Assembly: GCA_963513935.1 (NCBI GenBank)
Contig: OY740768.1
Coordinates: 74,934,877-74,998,876, forward strand
Reading direction: 5' to 3'
Length of the DNA stretch: 64,000 bases
From: Aphrophora alni
Lineage: Eukaryota > Arthropoda > Insecta > Hemiptera > Aphrophoridae
This document shows positions 36,830 through 47,869 of the stretch, piece by piece (within the stretch, counting starts at the first letter, position 1; every line of letters starts with the position of its first letter). The notes beneath the pieces were generated by a model. It saw only the letters and a list, made by a program, of their open reading frames with translations, had not been told where the DNA came from and did no database searches. Made by a program: the position numbers and the translations under genes.

Positions 36830-37115
36830 GCGTTGAAGCATTTAGCCCCAAGAGGAAACAAAACAAGAAGAGACATTAGAAACACACAATCTTTCATCTA
36901 GAACTAACTAATCCTCAGTGAAGAACAAGACCAACAGTTACAAAATGAACAACTTACAACATCTAATGATGAATTTCTCTCTGCCAACGCGCCTTTACAA
37001 GATCGGGCAAATGACCACGAAATAAAACTTTATTGTTCAAGTAGACTAAGAAAACAAACCGAGTATTTGGAAGACTATATCTTATGAATTCAATAGGAGG
37101 ATAATGTAATGAATT
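36830..37115 (+). mobile_element. Gypsy-type integrase tail, PPT and LTR start (tentative)
   Basis: A frame reads LILSEEQDQQLQNEQLTTSN and CSSRLRKQTEYLEDYIL (up to about 37085), resembling the charged tail 'S.R.RK.P.YL.DY' of Gypsy pol proteins. It is followed by AGGAGGATAA and TGTAATGAATTAATC (37105), the same TGTAATGA start as the LTR at 27497. The LTR end was not fixed. An ATTACA near 37887 is a candidate. Confidence 0.35.
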
Positions 37116-38222
37116 AATCAAGTAGGATATTACCATACAGATGTTCAATCATAGTAATTGTTAACTGTTAATATGCTAGTTTGTCTGTAATCTTTTCAAT
37201 GTACTTATCAATGTATTGGTGAAAAGAATGCTGCATTTATAATAAATTGATTTAGTAAACTGCCTTTCATATTTTAAATTGTACAACATATACTTAGTTT
37301 TTGTATTCAATAATAAGCCAATTTTTATAACCAATATTTTTAATATTTAAATCATGTTGCATGTATGGATCCAATTCTTGTAAATAATTTCACAACTATT
37401 TTACTACTTTTAACTCTTTACTTGGCATAGTCTACATTAGGCCTATAAATAAATACTATGTTTGACTATTTTGGCGAGTTTTCCTTCTAGTATTCTTGCC
37501 AAGTTAAGGATTAATTAATAACTTGTTAGCCAATTGGCAAAATCCAAAAACAAGTACAAATGAGTAAGTGTGTATTTTAAACCTACTATTATTTTATAAT
37601 TTTAAGAATGTAATGGTAAATATTTTAAACTAAGAGCTGTATTGCCTATTGTTAAACTTATCTTTGATATGGCGTTTATGTAATTTATGGCCAATTTTTT
37701 AGAATTTGCTAAACATTATGTGAAACGTGTCGTGTATTTTCTCTTAATCATGACTTTCTAAACAATGAATAGGCTAAAAAGAGTATATTTTTCAATGAAG
37801 CTCCTTCATTTAAAATGTTTATTATTTAACAAAACATTCTACACTACACGTTATCTCAAACATGAGAATTTAAGAACTACTGATTACAATTTTACATACA
37901 TAATATAGTGTTTACGGAAAGATATTTTATACATGACTTGTTTTATGACATGCTTCTTCAAGGGAATGTGTACGTTTCTCTGAATCTCTTCAGACAACTG
38001 AAGCTATCCATGTACGTCGATGAAAGGTGACCAAAAAAACCTCCATCGTGGTGGCCCAGATAGCGATTTGAAATTACGCTATCACAAAAACTGAATTTAA
38101 AAAATTCAACACAACATTAGCGGTGTGATGCACTATCTTGCATTAACCATTGAGTATATATAGGCAAATCAGTCGCAAGCAGTTTGGGTAAAATTCAATT
38201 CTTAACATTTTTAAATAGCATA
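37116..38222. other. Possible LTR body, otherwise nothing recognised
   Basis: Contains CTATAAATAAAT near 37443 that could be an LTR TATA box. No coding sequence. Confidence 0.3.
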
Positions 38223-38955
38223 CAGAATTATAAGGGTCGCCACAGATCTTGACCGATGAATCGGCGCTACTAGCCATTCTGAAACAGCTAACCAGCGCCA
38301 GCGGTCCGCGCATCAGGCTATAATAATAAGGCAAAACGGAGTAATCCAGAGCGGTGAGCACGTTGTCGTTTACACGTTCCTAGACATCTTGAGAATAATA
38401 AAACTACATGAAACTTATATATGCCTTTTCTGCATGAATTTCCGCATACAACGGTATAAATATATTTTAGTTTTAAAATTATGTGTAATTTTTAATAATG
38501 AAAAATATTAGAAAGTTGAAACAAAAGGACATGAAAAAGTCAGTAAGCGAGAACTTTTTTTTATTTTTGTGGTAGAAACAAACTTCCAGCGAGAGAGTTG
38601 GAGCAAATTAGTTGTCTTAAAAATGTATTCGAAAATATTGTTGATAGAACTTCTAGTTTGTTCAATACTCCGATGTAAATAACCGCTATGTTCAGTTCTA
38701 CGCGCACCGCAGTATAAAAATTATGAATCCTGATCAAAATGTTTGTAAATCACCCTCATATAGGCCCTACGCCATTGAAATTTGAAGCTGATACGTTTAA
38801 TAGGTATTTAGTAATAATCGTCTGAAGTTGAGAAAAACTGAAAAATTGTGGCATTGGAAAACCCATGTTTTTAGGAAAGTACCCGCACTCCTACCCTCGC
38901 CTAACCCAGCGCTTATCAAACCATTAGTCAAGATCCGCGGCGACCCTTATAACTG
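38223..38955. mobile_element. Tc1/mariner-type non-autonomous element
   Basis: The left end is CAGAATTATAAGGGTCGCC and the right end as reverse complement is CAGTTATAAGGGTCGCC, differing by a 2 bp indel and then continuing with GATCTTGAC. TA flanks both sides (38221-38222 and 38956-38957). The 733 bp interior has no transposase. Confidence 0.82.
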
Positions 38956-38957
38956 TA

Positions 38958-39539
38958 TCATCGAAAAACACAAGCACTATTAATCTGGGACTGGATAAAG
39001 CTGCCCAAACGATTAATTTGGCCCCCTGGTGTTGTTTATCAGGTACGATGTGTGGTGCTGCTGTTGCCCAAAAGTGGACATTTAGATAATTTCTATTCTT
39101 TTATGCTGTAAATTTATGGTATAAATGGAGAACGGGGTTTCTTGGTGGAGCCCATCAAGTGTTAAAATGACCTCAAGATTGTCACAGAGTCACTGTAATA
39201 CTTTTTGATTCAGCATAAAGAAACATAACTTTAGTGCACTGCGCATTAGAGAAACATCTGTGACCGACAATAGTTAAACAATAACTGAAACTGATGTGTG
39301 TGGAATCAGAAGCAAATAAGATGACTAGGCGACATCTATCGGTGTTGCCAAGAAATAGAGATTATGCATGCATAATATGAAACACCAGATAAATCATGTT
39401 TATTTATAACCGACTTTATAAATATGTCAACTTATCGTGTGCTACCCTGAATTTTTTTAATTTTTTTAAGAACTTGACTAATATAAATCAAACATTAAGA
39501 TCAAGTTATTAAAAACTAATTTATACATACAGTTTAACA
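38958..39539. other. No recognised feature
   Basis: Intron 1 sequence without recognisable coding or repeat structure. Confidence 0.4.
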
Positions 39540-39790
39540 ACAAATGTGTGGTATACGATATCACGCCAAAGTACACAATTATTAAAATAAACAACACCTC
39601 AGCAGCTGCAATTAAAACAAAAGAGCGTGCCCAAAAAATGTGGTTAAAAGAAGAACATAGATTCTTGTATGCAAAGAAGGCGGAATTAAATATAGTATAT
39701 AAACCTCATTTGGATTTATTTAATAGCATCCATCCAGTTATCATAAATAACATAATGCAGTTTGTCGATAATTTCGTTAGACATGAACTA

Positions 39791-39826
<36 letters not shown>

Positions 39827-40242
39827 CCTATCAAACAAGGAAGAAATTTTCTAAATCTTAAAAACAAACAGTTGTAAAACGAACTGATAAAATTAATTGT
39901 CAACATATTATCTATAACAGGTTCTCTAATCTTACTTCAATAGCCTTGAGCAAAGAGGAGTTGGAAATCCTTAACAAAGGTCCAAACTTCAAAATCCGGT
40001 AAAGCAATAGAAATTATCTAATTAAGGAAATAATAAATACTGAAGCTGTTATTAAAACGTTGTCCGACAATAGATTACAGAATGAGATGTGAACAATAAT
40101 CAATTATAAGCTTCAGAAACAATTAAATAATATGAATTCAAATAATATTTGTAAATCTTCTCTTTTCAAACATAAAGGGATTTCGGATATAAAAATTCTG
40201 AAACAACTTCAAACAAAATTAATAGATAATAACGCTCTGGCA
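39540..40242 (+). mobile_element. Penelope-like element, N-terminal region relic
   Basis: The frame gives NTSAAAIKTKERAQKMWLKE, FLYAKKAELN, then, after a (TA)n insertion at 39797-39826, YNRFSNLTSIALSKEELEIL, NKGPNFKIR, INTEAVIKTLSDNRL and ISDIKILKQLQTKLIDNNA. The order 'F.NLT...LS..E...L.KG..F', '..E..I..L', then 'LK.KL..NNA' matches the region just before the RT of Penelope-like elements (the family continues 'ADKGN'). The sequence stops exactly where a 162 bp tandem array begins. RT and GIY-YIG domains are missing, and several stops are present. Confidence 0.7.
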
Positions 40243-41204
40243 GGAATACTATTGTAAATATTTCGTATCACAGTCAAGTCGATTTCAGTTTTAGTTATGA
40301 AACAGGGGCGATAGCATATAATACTAACGTTTTTGAGAAATTATAAGTTAACTTGTGAAAAACGGAAATGAATACAACGAAAAAAGTTGTATTTTTCTAA
40401 AAAAGGAATACTGTTGTAAATATTTCGTATCACAGTCAAGTCGATTTCAGTTTTAGTTATGAAACAGGGGCGATAACCTATAATACTAACGTTTTTGAGA
40501 AATTATAAGTTAACTTGTGAAAAACCGAAATGAATACAACGAAAAAAGTTGTATTTTTCTAAAAAAGGAATACTGTTGTAAATATTTCGTATCACAGTCA
40601 AGTCGATTTCAGTTTTAGTTATGAAACAGGGGCGATAACCTATAATACTAACGTTTTTGAGAAATTATAAGTTAACTTGTGAAAAACCGAAATGAATAAA
40701 ACGAAAAAAGTTGTATTTTTCTAAAATATGAATACTGTTGTAAATATTTCGTATCACATTCAAGTCGATTTCAGTTTTAGTTATGAAACAGGGGCGATAA
40801 CCTATAATACTAACGTTTTTGAGAAATTATAAGTTAACTTGTGAAAAACCGAAATGAATACAACGAAAAAAGTTGTATTTTTCTAAAAAAGGAATACTGT
40901 TGTAAATATTTCGTATCACAGTCAAGTCGATTTCAGTTTTAGTTATGAAACAGGGGCGATAACCTATAATACTAACGTTTTTGAGAAATTATAAGTTAAC
41001 TTGTGAAAAACCGAAATGAATACAACGAAAAAAGTTGTATTTTTCTAAAAAAGGAATACTGTTGTAAATATTTCGTATCACAGTCAAGTCGATTTCAGTT
41101 TTAGTTATGAAACAGGGGCGATAACCTATAATACTAACGTTTTTGAGAAATTATAAGTTAACTTGTGTAAAACGGAAATGAATACAACGAAAAAAGTTGT
41201 ATTT
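40243..41204 (+). repeat. Tandem repeat array, six copies of a 162 bp unit
   Basis: Units start at (G)GAATACT near 40243, 40406, 40567, 40729, 40891 and 41053. They are nearly identical, with single-base differences such as AGCATATAAT against AACCTATAAT and one CACATTCAAG against CACAGTCAAG. Each contains the 10 bp palindrome AAGTTAACTT. The first and last units share variants (AAACGGAAATG) absent from the middle ones. Confidence 0.97.
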
Positions 41205-41690
41205 TCTCAGAGACAAAAACTTTTGAAATGATTTTTTTTAGAATAATGTTAATTTGGGGTAAACGTAGTAAGATTTCGTTTAAAACAAGTTTTATTTTAT
41301 TACAGTCGGTTTAGGGTTGTAACTATGTACTTCATATCATACTCAATATGATTTCATTATTAATTGCCATATAATGGGGAAAATGTTTTTTAATGTGGAT
41401 AACGGAAAAGAGGTACGAACGAAAAATATATACATCCCTATATGAGGCGGGTTATAGGGTTGCAACTATTCCATATCAAACAAAAGTAGATTTCAGTTTT
41501 AGTTATGGTATGGAGGCGAAAACTTGTAAAATTAACCTTTTTATTTAAATGTTAACATTAGAAAAAAGGAAAGAAAGTAGTGTTGTAACTATTCCAAAAC
41601 ACACTCTATTTCAGTATAGAAGCCAAAACTTCAGTATAGAAGCCTAAAAAATCAACATTAGGGGGTAAATATTCCGAGCTACACCGAGGT
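41205..41690 (+). repeat. Degenerate units flanking the 162 bp array
   Basis: Two to three diverged versions of the unit are recognisable, e.g. TAGATTTCAGTTTTAGTTATG near 41487 and repeated GTTG(T/C)AACTATTCCA. They suggest an older, larger array whose centre was re-homogenised. Confidence 0.75.
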
Positions 41691-43428
41691 TTCGTTGAAG
41701 ATAATTTCAATAACAAGAATTATATATTAGAAATTGCGCAATATTTAGATTAAATATAGAAAGATATTATCCTATTTAATTGTGGAATGCTGCAGCTGGC
41801 TGTATAGGCTACCACATGATGCAGTAGTAGTGTATTAAGTGCCAATTAGTGCATCTCATAATGATCAGTACAGAGGCTGTTCTGTTGTGTTAAATTAGCA
41901 TGCGCAGTAATGTGAGGTCTCATGAATCTACTTGAGTTTTCCTGCTTTTACACAGGAAATGGATAACCATCAGTAGTCTATGAAGGTCATTCAAAAATTA
42001 CAAATACTTCCGCGTAGTGGAAACTATATAATTAGCGGTTTTGTGGCTCGGATATTCTTGAATGTTTAAATAATATTCAATTAAATTTGGTAGCCATATC
42101 TCAGTATGCTTTGAAGTTATAACTTGATTTTAATTTACACAACTAGAGGGAAAACTGCATTTTGCGATATACCCACTGTGTGTTTGGAGTAATAAAATTT
42201 ACTAAAATACAGTTAACCTAATTTGGAAAGTTAATTGTAAATATCGTTACTAATTTTATTATTATTCAACTAAATCACCAATATCGAGGTGTATTATTAT
42301 ACATTTTTTTATTTATTAATGTATTTTGGCCCTGCCTATAATTCTTACGTAGCCTACATTCTACTTGTCGACACCGAATAAATGTATTCATTTCATGCAA
42401 GTTTATTGTGAAAGAAAGAGTTCTTTTGTGCGTCTACCGTCAAATAATAAACACAATCAATTCAAATTGATTAATTAGTTAGATTTATATGATTAGAATT
42501 GAATGCAATTTAAAACACGTAAAGCTGGCAATTCCTGGCTCAACATTTCAAATCAATTCCTTGAACAATGAATTTTCAATCTAAAATGAATTGTATGTGC
42601 GTCCTATGCATAAATAATTGCAGAGTGGACGTAACCTCTCCGGGCAACTAATTTTAAATAATATTTGTATGTTGTCCTCCTTTAACAGCTCAGAATTTGA
42701 TTTTTTTTACCACATTCTTGGAACATTTTCTTCTATGTTGTTGACTGCATTTCTCAACAGTCTTTTTTATCTGTAAGAGAAGTTGTGAAATGTTTCTATC
42801 ACTATAATCTACAGCGAATTATCAAGTTTAACTTCTGGAAGGACTTCCAATGTCGGATCCACATCCGAGCCATCGTTCACTAAATTATTTCAAGAGTTCT
42901 ATCAGCCGAAGGGCAAAATGTGCAGATGATTAATTCCGAACTTGTTGTAGTATTACTAATTCCTCAAATTTTAAATATGGAACAGTCACATCTACCGCTC
43001 GGTACTATCAGACATCATAGTTGCTCTTATTTAAATAGAGACACTGCTCGCTTCGCTTGTGTCCTGAGGGGTTTTCGTCTCTAATCCTACAGTGAAAACA
43101 TATTTTTTTCTCTAATCATTGACGTTCGGAAGGACCATTGTTGTAATTATATCTAATCCGTGTTTCCCGAAGAATGTGGGAGAAGATAAAAACACAAAAA
43201 CAGATATGTAAGCAATTTCAGTTTTTCATATAGGCTACTTAATTTTTTGAAAGAAATATCACAAAAGTACAATTTGAATTGTTGACCGATCGAGATGAGG
43301 TCTTGCTTTAACTCGACCATTTGGCCTTCCTTCCATAAGTTTGTGTGTTTGTGTTGCAGTTACAACGGCCAAACAAAAGTAGCCTACCGATCGTTGTGAA
43401 ATATAGGAATAAGATTTTTCACACTTAA
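41691..43428. other. No recognised feature
   Basis: Intron 1 sequence up to the Harbinger TIR. No coding similarity found. An open minus frame at 43259-43489 runs into the TIR and is chance. Confidence 0.4.
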
Positions 43429-43820
43429 GGCTCCTTTTATTCACCGCGGCAGGTCGCAGCGGCCTGTCGCAGCGATTTTGTAAGTGCATTGACCTAAATA
43501 GGTACTTTTATTCAAAAAAAAGAGCGGTCTCAGAAGTAGCGGTGTGTCGCGGCGTTTTGTAAATTCAGTCGCCTGCCCCTAGAAATCGCTGCCAGCGAGC
43601 GGTTCCTATGTGCGTTGGGTTGTATAGGACAGTTTATTCCACGCGGCAGCCCGCTCCCGCTCTCGCATTGCTGCCAACCCAAGCCACCTCGAACGTTACG
43701 ACACGTTGCCTTGTCATTCAGCTCTGATACTGTAGTAGTGTGGTCGTGTCTTTGATAGCTGATACCTTGTTATTTAGCTGATCGTGAAGCTGATAAAACT
43801 GGCGTGGTACACAACACGAA

Positions 43821-44013
43821 ATGACTTCGTTAGTGGTAACCGATATAAACACTGAACGATTTATAGATGAAGTAAAATAAAGGCGTTCTTTGTGGGATTC
43901 TGCAACAGAAGACTACAAGGACAGAGACTTGAAGAAGCGACATTGGACCGAATTGTGCACATTGTTTTACCCCCAGTTTGAAACTTCAACAGCCAAAGAG
44001 AAAGCTGAGTTAT
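43821..44013 (+). pseudogene. Harbinger MADF-domain protein, exon 1
   Basis: ATG at 43821 opens MTSLVVTDINTERFIDEVK, an in-frame TAA (43878 region), then RRSLWDSATEDYKDRDLKKR and HWTELCTLFYPQFETSTAKE. This is the first half of a MADF (Myb/SANT-like, DNA-binding) domain: 'FI.EV..R.SLWD....DY.DR......W.E'. PIF/Harbinger elements use such a protein with the transposase for terminal-repeat binding and nuclear import. The exon ends GAGTTAT before GTAAGT, leaving one base. The premature stop makes it a pseudogene. Confidence 0.88.
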
Positions 44014-44337
44014 GTAAGTAGAAGATTATTTATATCGGTCGTATTTGTTTAAATGATCATTCCTCATTTTTCGTAATTATGTAAAATCAGCGTCTAAACT
44101 GATAAAAAAGCAAATCATAGTAAATGTACTTGTAAATTATCCATAATATTGTTAAATTTAATTGATTATACACCTCATTAATTACGATATGTTATCTTTT
44201 AAAACGTTTCACAGTTTTAATTTTGTTTGTCAAAACCACTTTTCTGAAGTAGCCACTCTTGCTATGTATTATTGTTAATAATTACTAATACAACTGAGTT
44301 TATTGTTGATACCAGTTATGCATTTTTTTTTTTTTTT

Positions 44338-44640
44338 GAATGATAGCCATTACCAGGAATTGCTAAATATAAAATTGTAGACCTACTCACCGTCAATTAC
44401 AACAATCCAGTGCAGATTTAATAACCTGTACGCCTTTCGCAGCACTGTGCTGTACAGGTTATAAAATCTGCAATGGATTGCTGTAATTGACGGTGAGTAG
44501 GCCTACAATTTTATAATTAGCAATTCCTGGTAATGGCTATCATTGTATCCTGGTAATGGCTATCACTGTGCAGAGCACAGTGCTGCGAAACGCTTACAGG
44601 TTATAAATCTGCAATGGATTGATGTAATTGACGGTGAGTA
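44338..44640. repeat. Foldback (hairpin) repeat plus partial third arm
   Basis: The segment 44338-44430 is the reverse complement of 44452-44546 with few mismatches, around a GCAGCACTGTGCTG centre, so the strand can form a hairpin of about 95 bp. A truncated third copy of the right arm follows (44547-44640), again opening with TCCTGGTAATGGCTATCA and containing GCACTGTGC-type sequence. It lies in intron 1 of the MADF gene and is absent from the rest of the window. Confidence 0.85.
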
Positions 44641-44924
44641 TGCATACATGTTTTTTAGTTCTCATGTTACCTAATGCTAATAAAATTCTAAAAAGTAAAT
44701 AAATTACAAATAAAGAAGTTGAAAATTCTGCCGTATCATGTCAGATATAATGAATATTCATAATTTAACTGATAGTACATATTTATCAAACATTATGGTG
44801 CCCGTTAAAAATTAAAAAACTAAAAAAAAAAAAAACTATCCAATATGTATATTCCCAAAAAAAATACATTGACACACTTCACATCAAACAACAGTTTGTT
44901 GGGTACAATACAGCTAAACAGCTA

Positions 44925-45490
44925 AACTTTGTCATCTTGCCACGGTACTCTCTCCTCGGTACTGTTGAAGTACGTTACGAAGTAGTTTCTGTAGAGATAT
45001 GCAGTCTTGATGCCACGTGGCAATCGCTGACTTTCTTCATGCTGGATGTCATAGAGCCCGGTCACTTCCAGAGTATCTTGGAACCTGTAGCCGTCCCTTT
45101 CACGCACGTAGTTGTGCAGAGCACAAGCTGTTTTCACAACAGTCTGGGCATTGCATAACTGATGATTTATTGGCCTGTGGGTTACTATCCACTTATTTGT
45201 TAGAATACCAAATGTGCATTCTACAAATCTGCGGGCTGATGCGAGTCGGTAGTTAAAAATCCTTGTCTCTCGTGTCGTGTTACGTCCTGGGAAAGGACGC
45301 ATTAGATTGACACGAATGTCAAACGCTTCATCTCCAACTAGTGCGTAAGGCAGAGGATTGGTTCTAGATGATATCCTGTCAGGAACTGGAATGTTCAGCG
45401 TTCCATTATGGAATGCCTTTCCAAAAGGCGAGCAGTCAAATATTGTTGGGTCAGCGTCTTTACCCATTGACCCAATATCGACGTAAACAA
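44925..45490 (-). pseudogene. Harbinger DDE transposase, C-terminal exon
   Basis: The open frame reads VYVDIGSMGKDADPTIFDCS, LPYALVGDEAFDIRVNLMRP, then FNYRLASARRFVECTFGILT and ends VPWQDDKV. GDEAF carries the second catalytic Asp and FVECTFG the catalytic Glu of the PIF/Harbinger (HARBI1-like) DDE nuclease. The C-terminus looks complete. The segment with the first Asp ('IDGKH') is not found anywhere in the element, so no active enzyme can be made. Its right limit is uncertain: the sequence there is shared with the antisense MADF splice acceptor at 45506. Confidence 0.88.
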
Positions 45491-45506
45491 CTAATTTTTT
45501 TTTCAG

Positions 45507-45775
45507 GCCAAGGGCTCCAAGGAAAGTGAAAGAACATAAAGGACAGCTACAGGAGATACCTGAAATCACTAAAAACAAAATCAGGCCAAGCACGAAAAAA
45601 AAAATGAAAACTTACGTGTACGCAGCGCAAATGTCTTTTATAGACAGTTCTATAGCATTAGCACCAACAGAAGCATCTCCTATTGTTTCACAGACACCAG
45701 CTCCAGAAGATGACAGCGACGAAGCAGAAGAAGTGGAAAGGACCGTAAATTCTGACGAAGAACAATCATTTTCAA
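45507..45775 (+). pseudogene. Harbinger MADF-domain protein, exon 2
   Basis: A strong acceptor (CTAAT, T-tract, CAG) precedes 45507. Joined to exon 1 in phase, it reads CQGLQGK, TGA (where family members have Trp, TGG), then KNIKDSYRRYLKSLKTKSGQ. After a poly-A run (45595-45604) the frame shifts by one and continues KMKTYVYAAQMSFIDSSIAL, then the acidic stretch APEDDSDEAEEVERTVNSDE. This is the second half of the MADF domain plus an acidic linker. One nonsense change and one frameshift confirm a pseudogene. It ends before GTAGGT. Confidence 0.82.
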
Positions 45776-45899
45776 GTAGGTCTACAATATATATTAAATG
45801 TTGAGCTTGACTTATGAGAAAAATTATACAGTATAACAAACACAGAACACAATTCCCACAAAAAATCCGCCTAAGTATCAGACGCATTTCAACGACAAG

Positions 45900-46345
45900 G
45901 TCGTCCTCTTCAGTGTTACACGAGCTACACCAATCAAACTATAACTGAATCTAACGTTGCGCCGAACCTCATATTTATACAAACTGAAGGGGGCCGTGGC
46001 TTATTATTTTACACTGCCAAGGCGTCAACTCAACACTCTTCTACAGAGGTAACTGCTTCACCAGTCTCCATAACAACACCACGGTCAAATGACGCTTCCA
46101 CAACAACATCAATATCAACGAACGGTTACCTCAAAACAGAAGGTAAGATCTACCATGATCTGTAACCAATGCGTCGGGATAAAACTATAGAGATGCACAA
46201 GGCGGGTATATCGGCATCTGGGGTGAATCTTTCTGCATCTCACCATCAGAAGTTCGCGGCAAGTGATTTTTTCAGCCTCGGACGCCTTTCCAACACGGAT
46301 ATGTCAGATGACTACTACTACTACTCAGAGGGTGATTTCGCATAG
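45900..46345 (+). pseudogene. Harbinger MADF-domain protein, probable last exon
   Basis: After a TCTTCAG acceptor (45913) a frame reads CYTSYTNQTITESNVAPNLI through STTTSISTNGYLKTEG to HDL and TAA (46163), then continues open with PMRRDKTIEMHKAGIS, FAASDFFSLGRLSNTD and ends YYYYSEGDFA stop at 46345. An AATAAA lies near 46472. Exon borders and phase are not certain, because the best acceptor does not match the exon 2 phase. Confidence 0.5.
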
Positions 46346-46440
46346 ATTGTTGCTATTCTAAAACATTAATACTGGACTGAGTATAGAATTACATAGAAAA
46401 TAGTATAAACATTGTGTTAACAAGGAATTGTAATTTACAG

Positions 46441-46918
46441 TCATTAAAAATTGTATTACAGGAAATAATTGAAATAAATTTTTCTTTCGAAATTTCAATG
46501 AATCGAACCCGTGTTACCTTTATTACACCTAACAATGCAGTAAAGTCCGACCTTTATGAAAATCAATATGTATGTTAAGGTAGAAGAGACCTATTTATAT
46601 AAAAAAAATTTACTCCAATTTAAAATTTCAAAATGGCGTCCATTTTAAATGTTTAAACATAAATGGAAGGGTAAAAGTTACACATTTAAAATAACCATTT
46701 TTAAGGTTTATATTGGACCAATTTAATATATATATATAGAATAGGTCATTCCTACCTTAACATATAAACAGAGTTTCATAAAGATCGGTTGAAAAAATTC
46801 TAAGATAACAATTTGTTTTTTAAAAAAATACAAAATTGCGGATAACTGGCAAACTAAGCGTTTCTGGAAACCATTTCCCGAAGTTTGGCAGTTTACTTAT
46901 GGGTCACCCTGTATAATA
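46441..46918 (-). repeat. Repeat with ACAGGGTG-type terminus inside Harbinger
   Basis: On the minus strand the segment starts ACAGGGTGACCCATAAG, related in its first bases to the repeat at 436. It contains TTCAAAATGGCGTCC-like phrases common in insect interspersed repeats. It lies where the middle transposase exon should be. The opposite terminus was not found. Confidence 0.45.
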
Positions 46919-47067
46919 TTCAATAATTTTTTAGTACAATTGGATTTAAAACCATTATAGTATACCTTATATTTATAGTACACCTTCAAAACTACTTATT
47001 TCATTTAAGATCCCAGATATACTGTGTTGTTCTTTTTTAAAATTTTAAAAACTATTTTTTTCTTTAC

Positions 47068-47444
47068 CTAAGTGTAACAGATAGCATCTCGTCTATTGAA
47101 AAATCAAGTCCTAGGAGTATTTTAGGTCTTGTAGTCTTGGTCTGTCGAACTTTCAAAGCAAGTTCATCAAATGATGGTACCGACATTCGAAAATAATTAA
47201 AAAACTTGTCACTGACTTCTCTTAACAGTCCATACAGGTTTCTAAAAGCACCATCTATATATCGAGCTTGATTTATGGGATGCACTTTCCAACGCCTCTT
47301 ACGTCGCTTTTTTGACTGTAATTGTAAATATGCATACGCCAAAACACACGGATCCATTCTGTGTACGGTCACGGTTTCAGTGTTCGTGTCCACGTTCGCT
47401 GAGTGACTGACGGATGTTGTTGGCAGCACTTTAACCCTCACCAC
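47068..47444 (-). pseudogene. Harbinger DDE transposase, first exon
   Basis: ATG at 47444 leads to KSKKRRKRRWKVHPINQAR-like sequence (RRWKVHPINQARYIDGAF), NLYGLLREVSDKFFNYFRMS, FDELALKVRQTKT and SIDEMLSVTLR, ending AG before GTAAAG at 47068. It is the N-terminal helix-turn-helix region of HARBI1-like transposases ('W.HPI...R...G.F..L...L...KF..YFRMS...FDEL...E.L.VTLR'). No stop is visible. Its continuation (first catalytic Asp) is missing, and the only later exon (45490-44925) lies inside the antisense MADF intron. Confidence 0.87.
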
Positions 47445-47536
47445 GCGACACCGATCGACCGCAGCGACTTGCCGCGCGCAAATTTAGAACAGCGATCGGC
47501 CGCAGCGACCTGCCGCGGTGAATAAAAGGAGCCTAA

Positions 47537-47869
47537 GCCAAATGTTATATGTGTATAAAGTTTTAAAAGTTGTATTTCCTGTTTTAAAATGAGAGCCAAA
47601 ACAGGTACTGCCCGTTTCAAGACATGGTTACGATTTTTCCGACTAGGGATAACATCAAGCTCTCCAAAGTATAAGATACAGTATAATGTAGTGAAATGGC
47701 ATAAACCGAAGTAAAAACACAATTGAAATTTGTTCTAAAACTTTATTACAGAAAGCTTTTACCTGACCAAAAAACTTCCCTCTTTCATTATTCTCTACTT
47801 TTAAAGAGTTACTGCATGGCTTCCAGGCATACACACTGGTTCTTTGACTACAAATAAAGCGCGGCTTCA
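47537..47869. other. No recognised feature
   Basis: Intron 1 just right of the Harbinger element. Two overlapping open frames have no family resemblance. Confidence 0.35.

Larger units (their letters stand above)
43429..47533. mobile_element. PIF/Harbinger element with both TIRs and TSD
   Basis: The 4105 bp element starts GGCTCCTTTTATTCACC and ends in its reverse complement. The terminal repeats run about 36 bp with one mismatch. The 3 bp TAA flanks both ends (43426-43428 and 47534-47536), the TWA duplication typical of the superfamily. Inside each end are repeated GTCGC(A/T)GCGG motifs, probable transposase-binding sites. The element carries the two genes expected for PIF/Harbinger, a DDE transposase (minus) and a MADF-domain protein (plus), both damaged. 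Confidence 0.95.

Noticed and set aside
40243..41204. CRISPR-like regular repeats
   Set aside because: The units are contiguous 162 bp repeats with no unique spacers, in an insect-type genome. They are satellite DNA.
43259..43489. Minus-strand open frame with Arg/Pro-rich start next to the Harbinger element
   Set aside because: It is half flank and half terminal inverted repeat, and its composition comes from the GC-rich subterminal motifs.
45526..45804. Plus-strand open frame starting with Met at 45526 as an independent gene
   Set aside because: The true reading starts at the acceptor at 45507 in another frame (KDSYRRYL) and shifts at the poly-A run. The Met is internal to a broken MADF exon.
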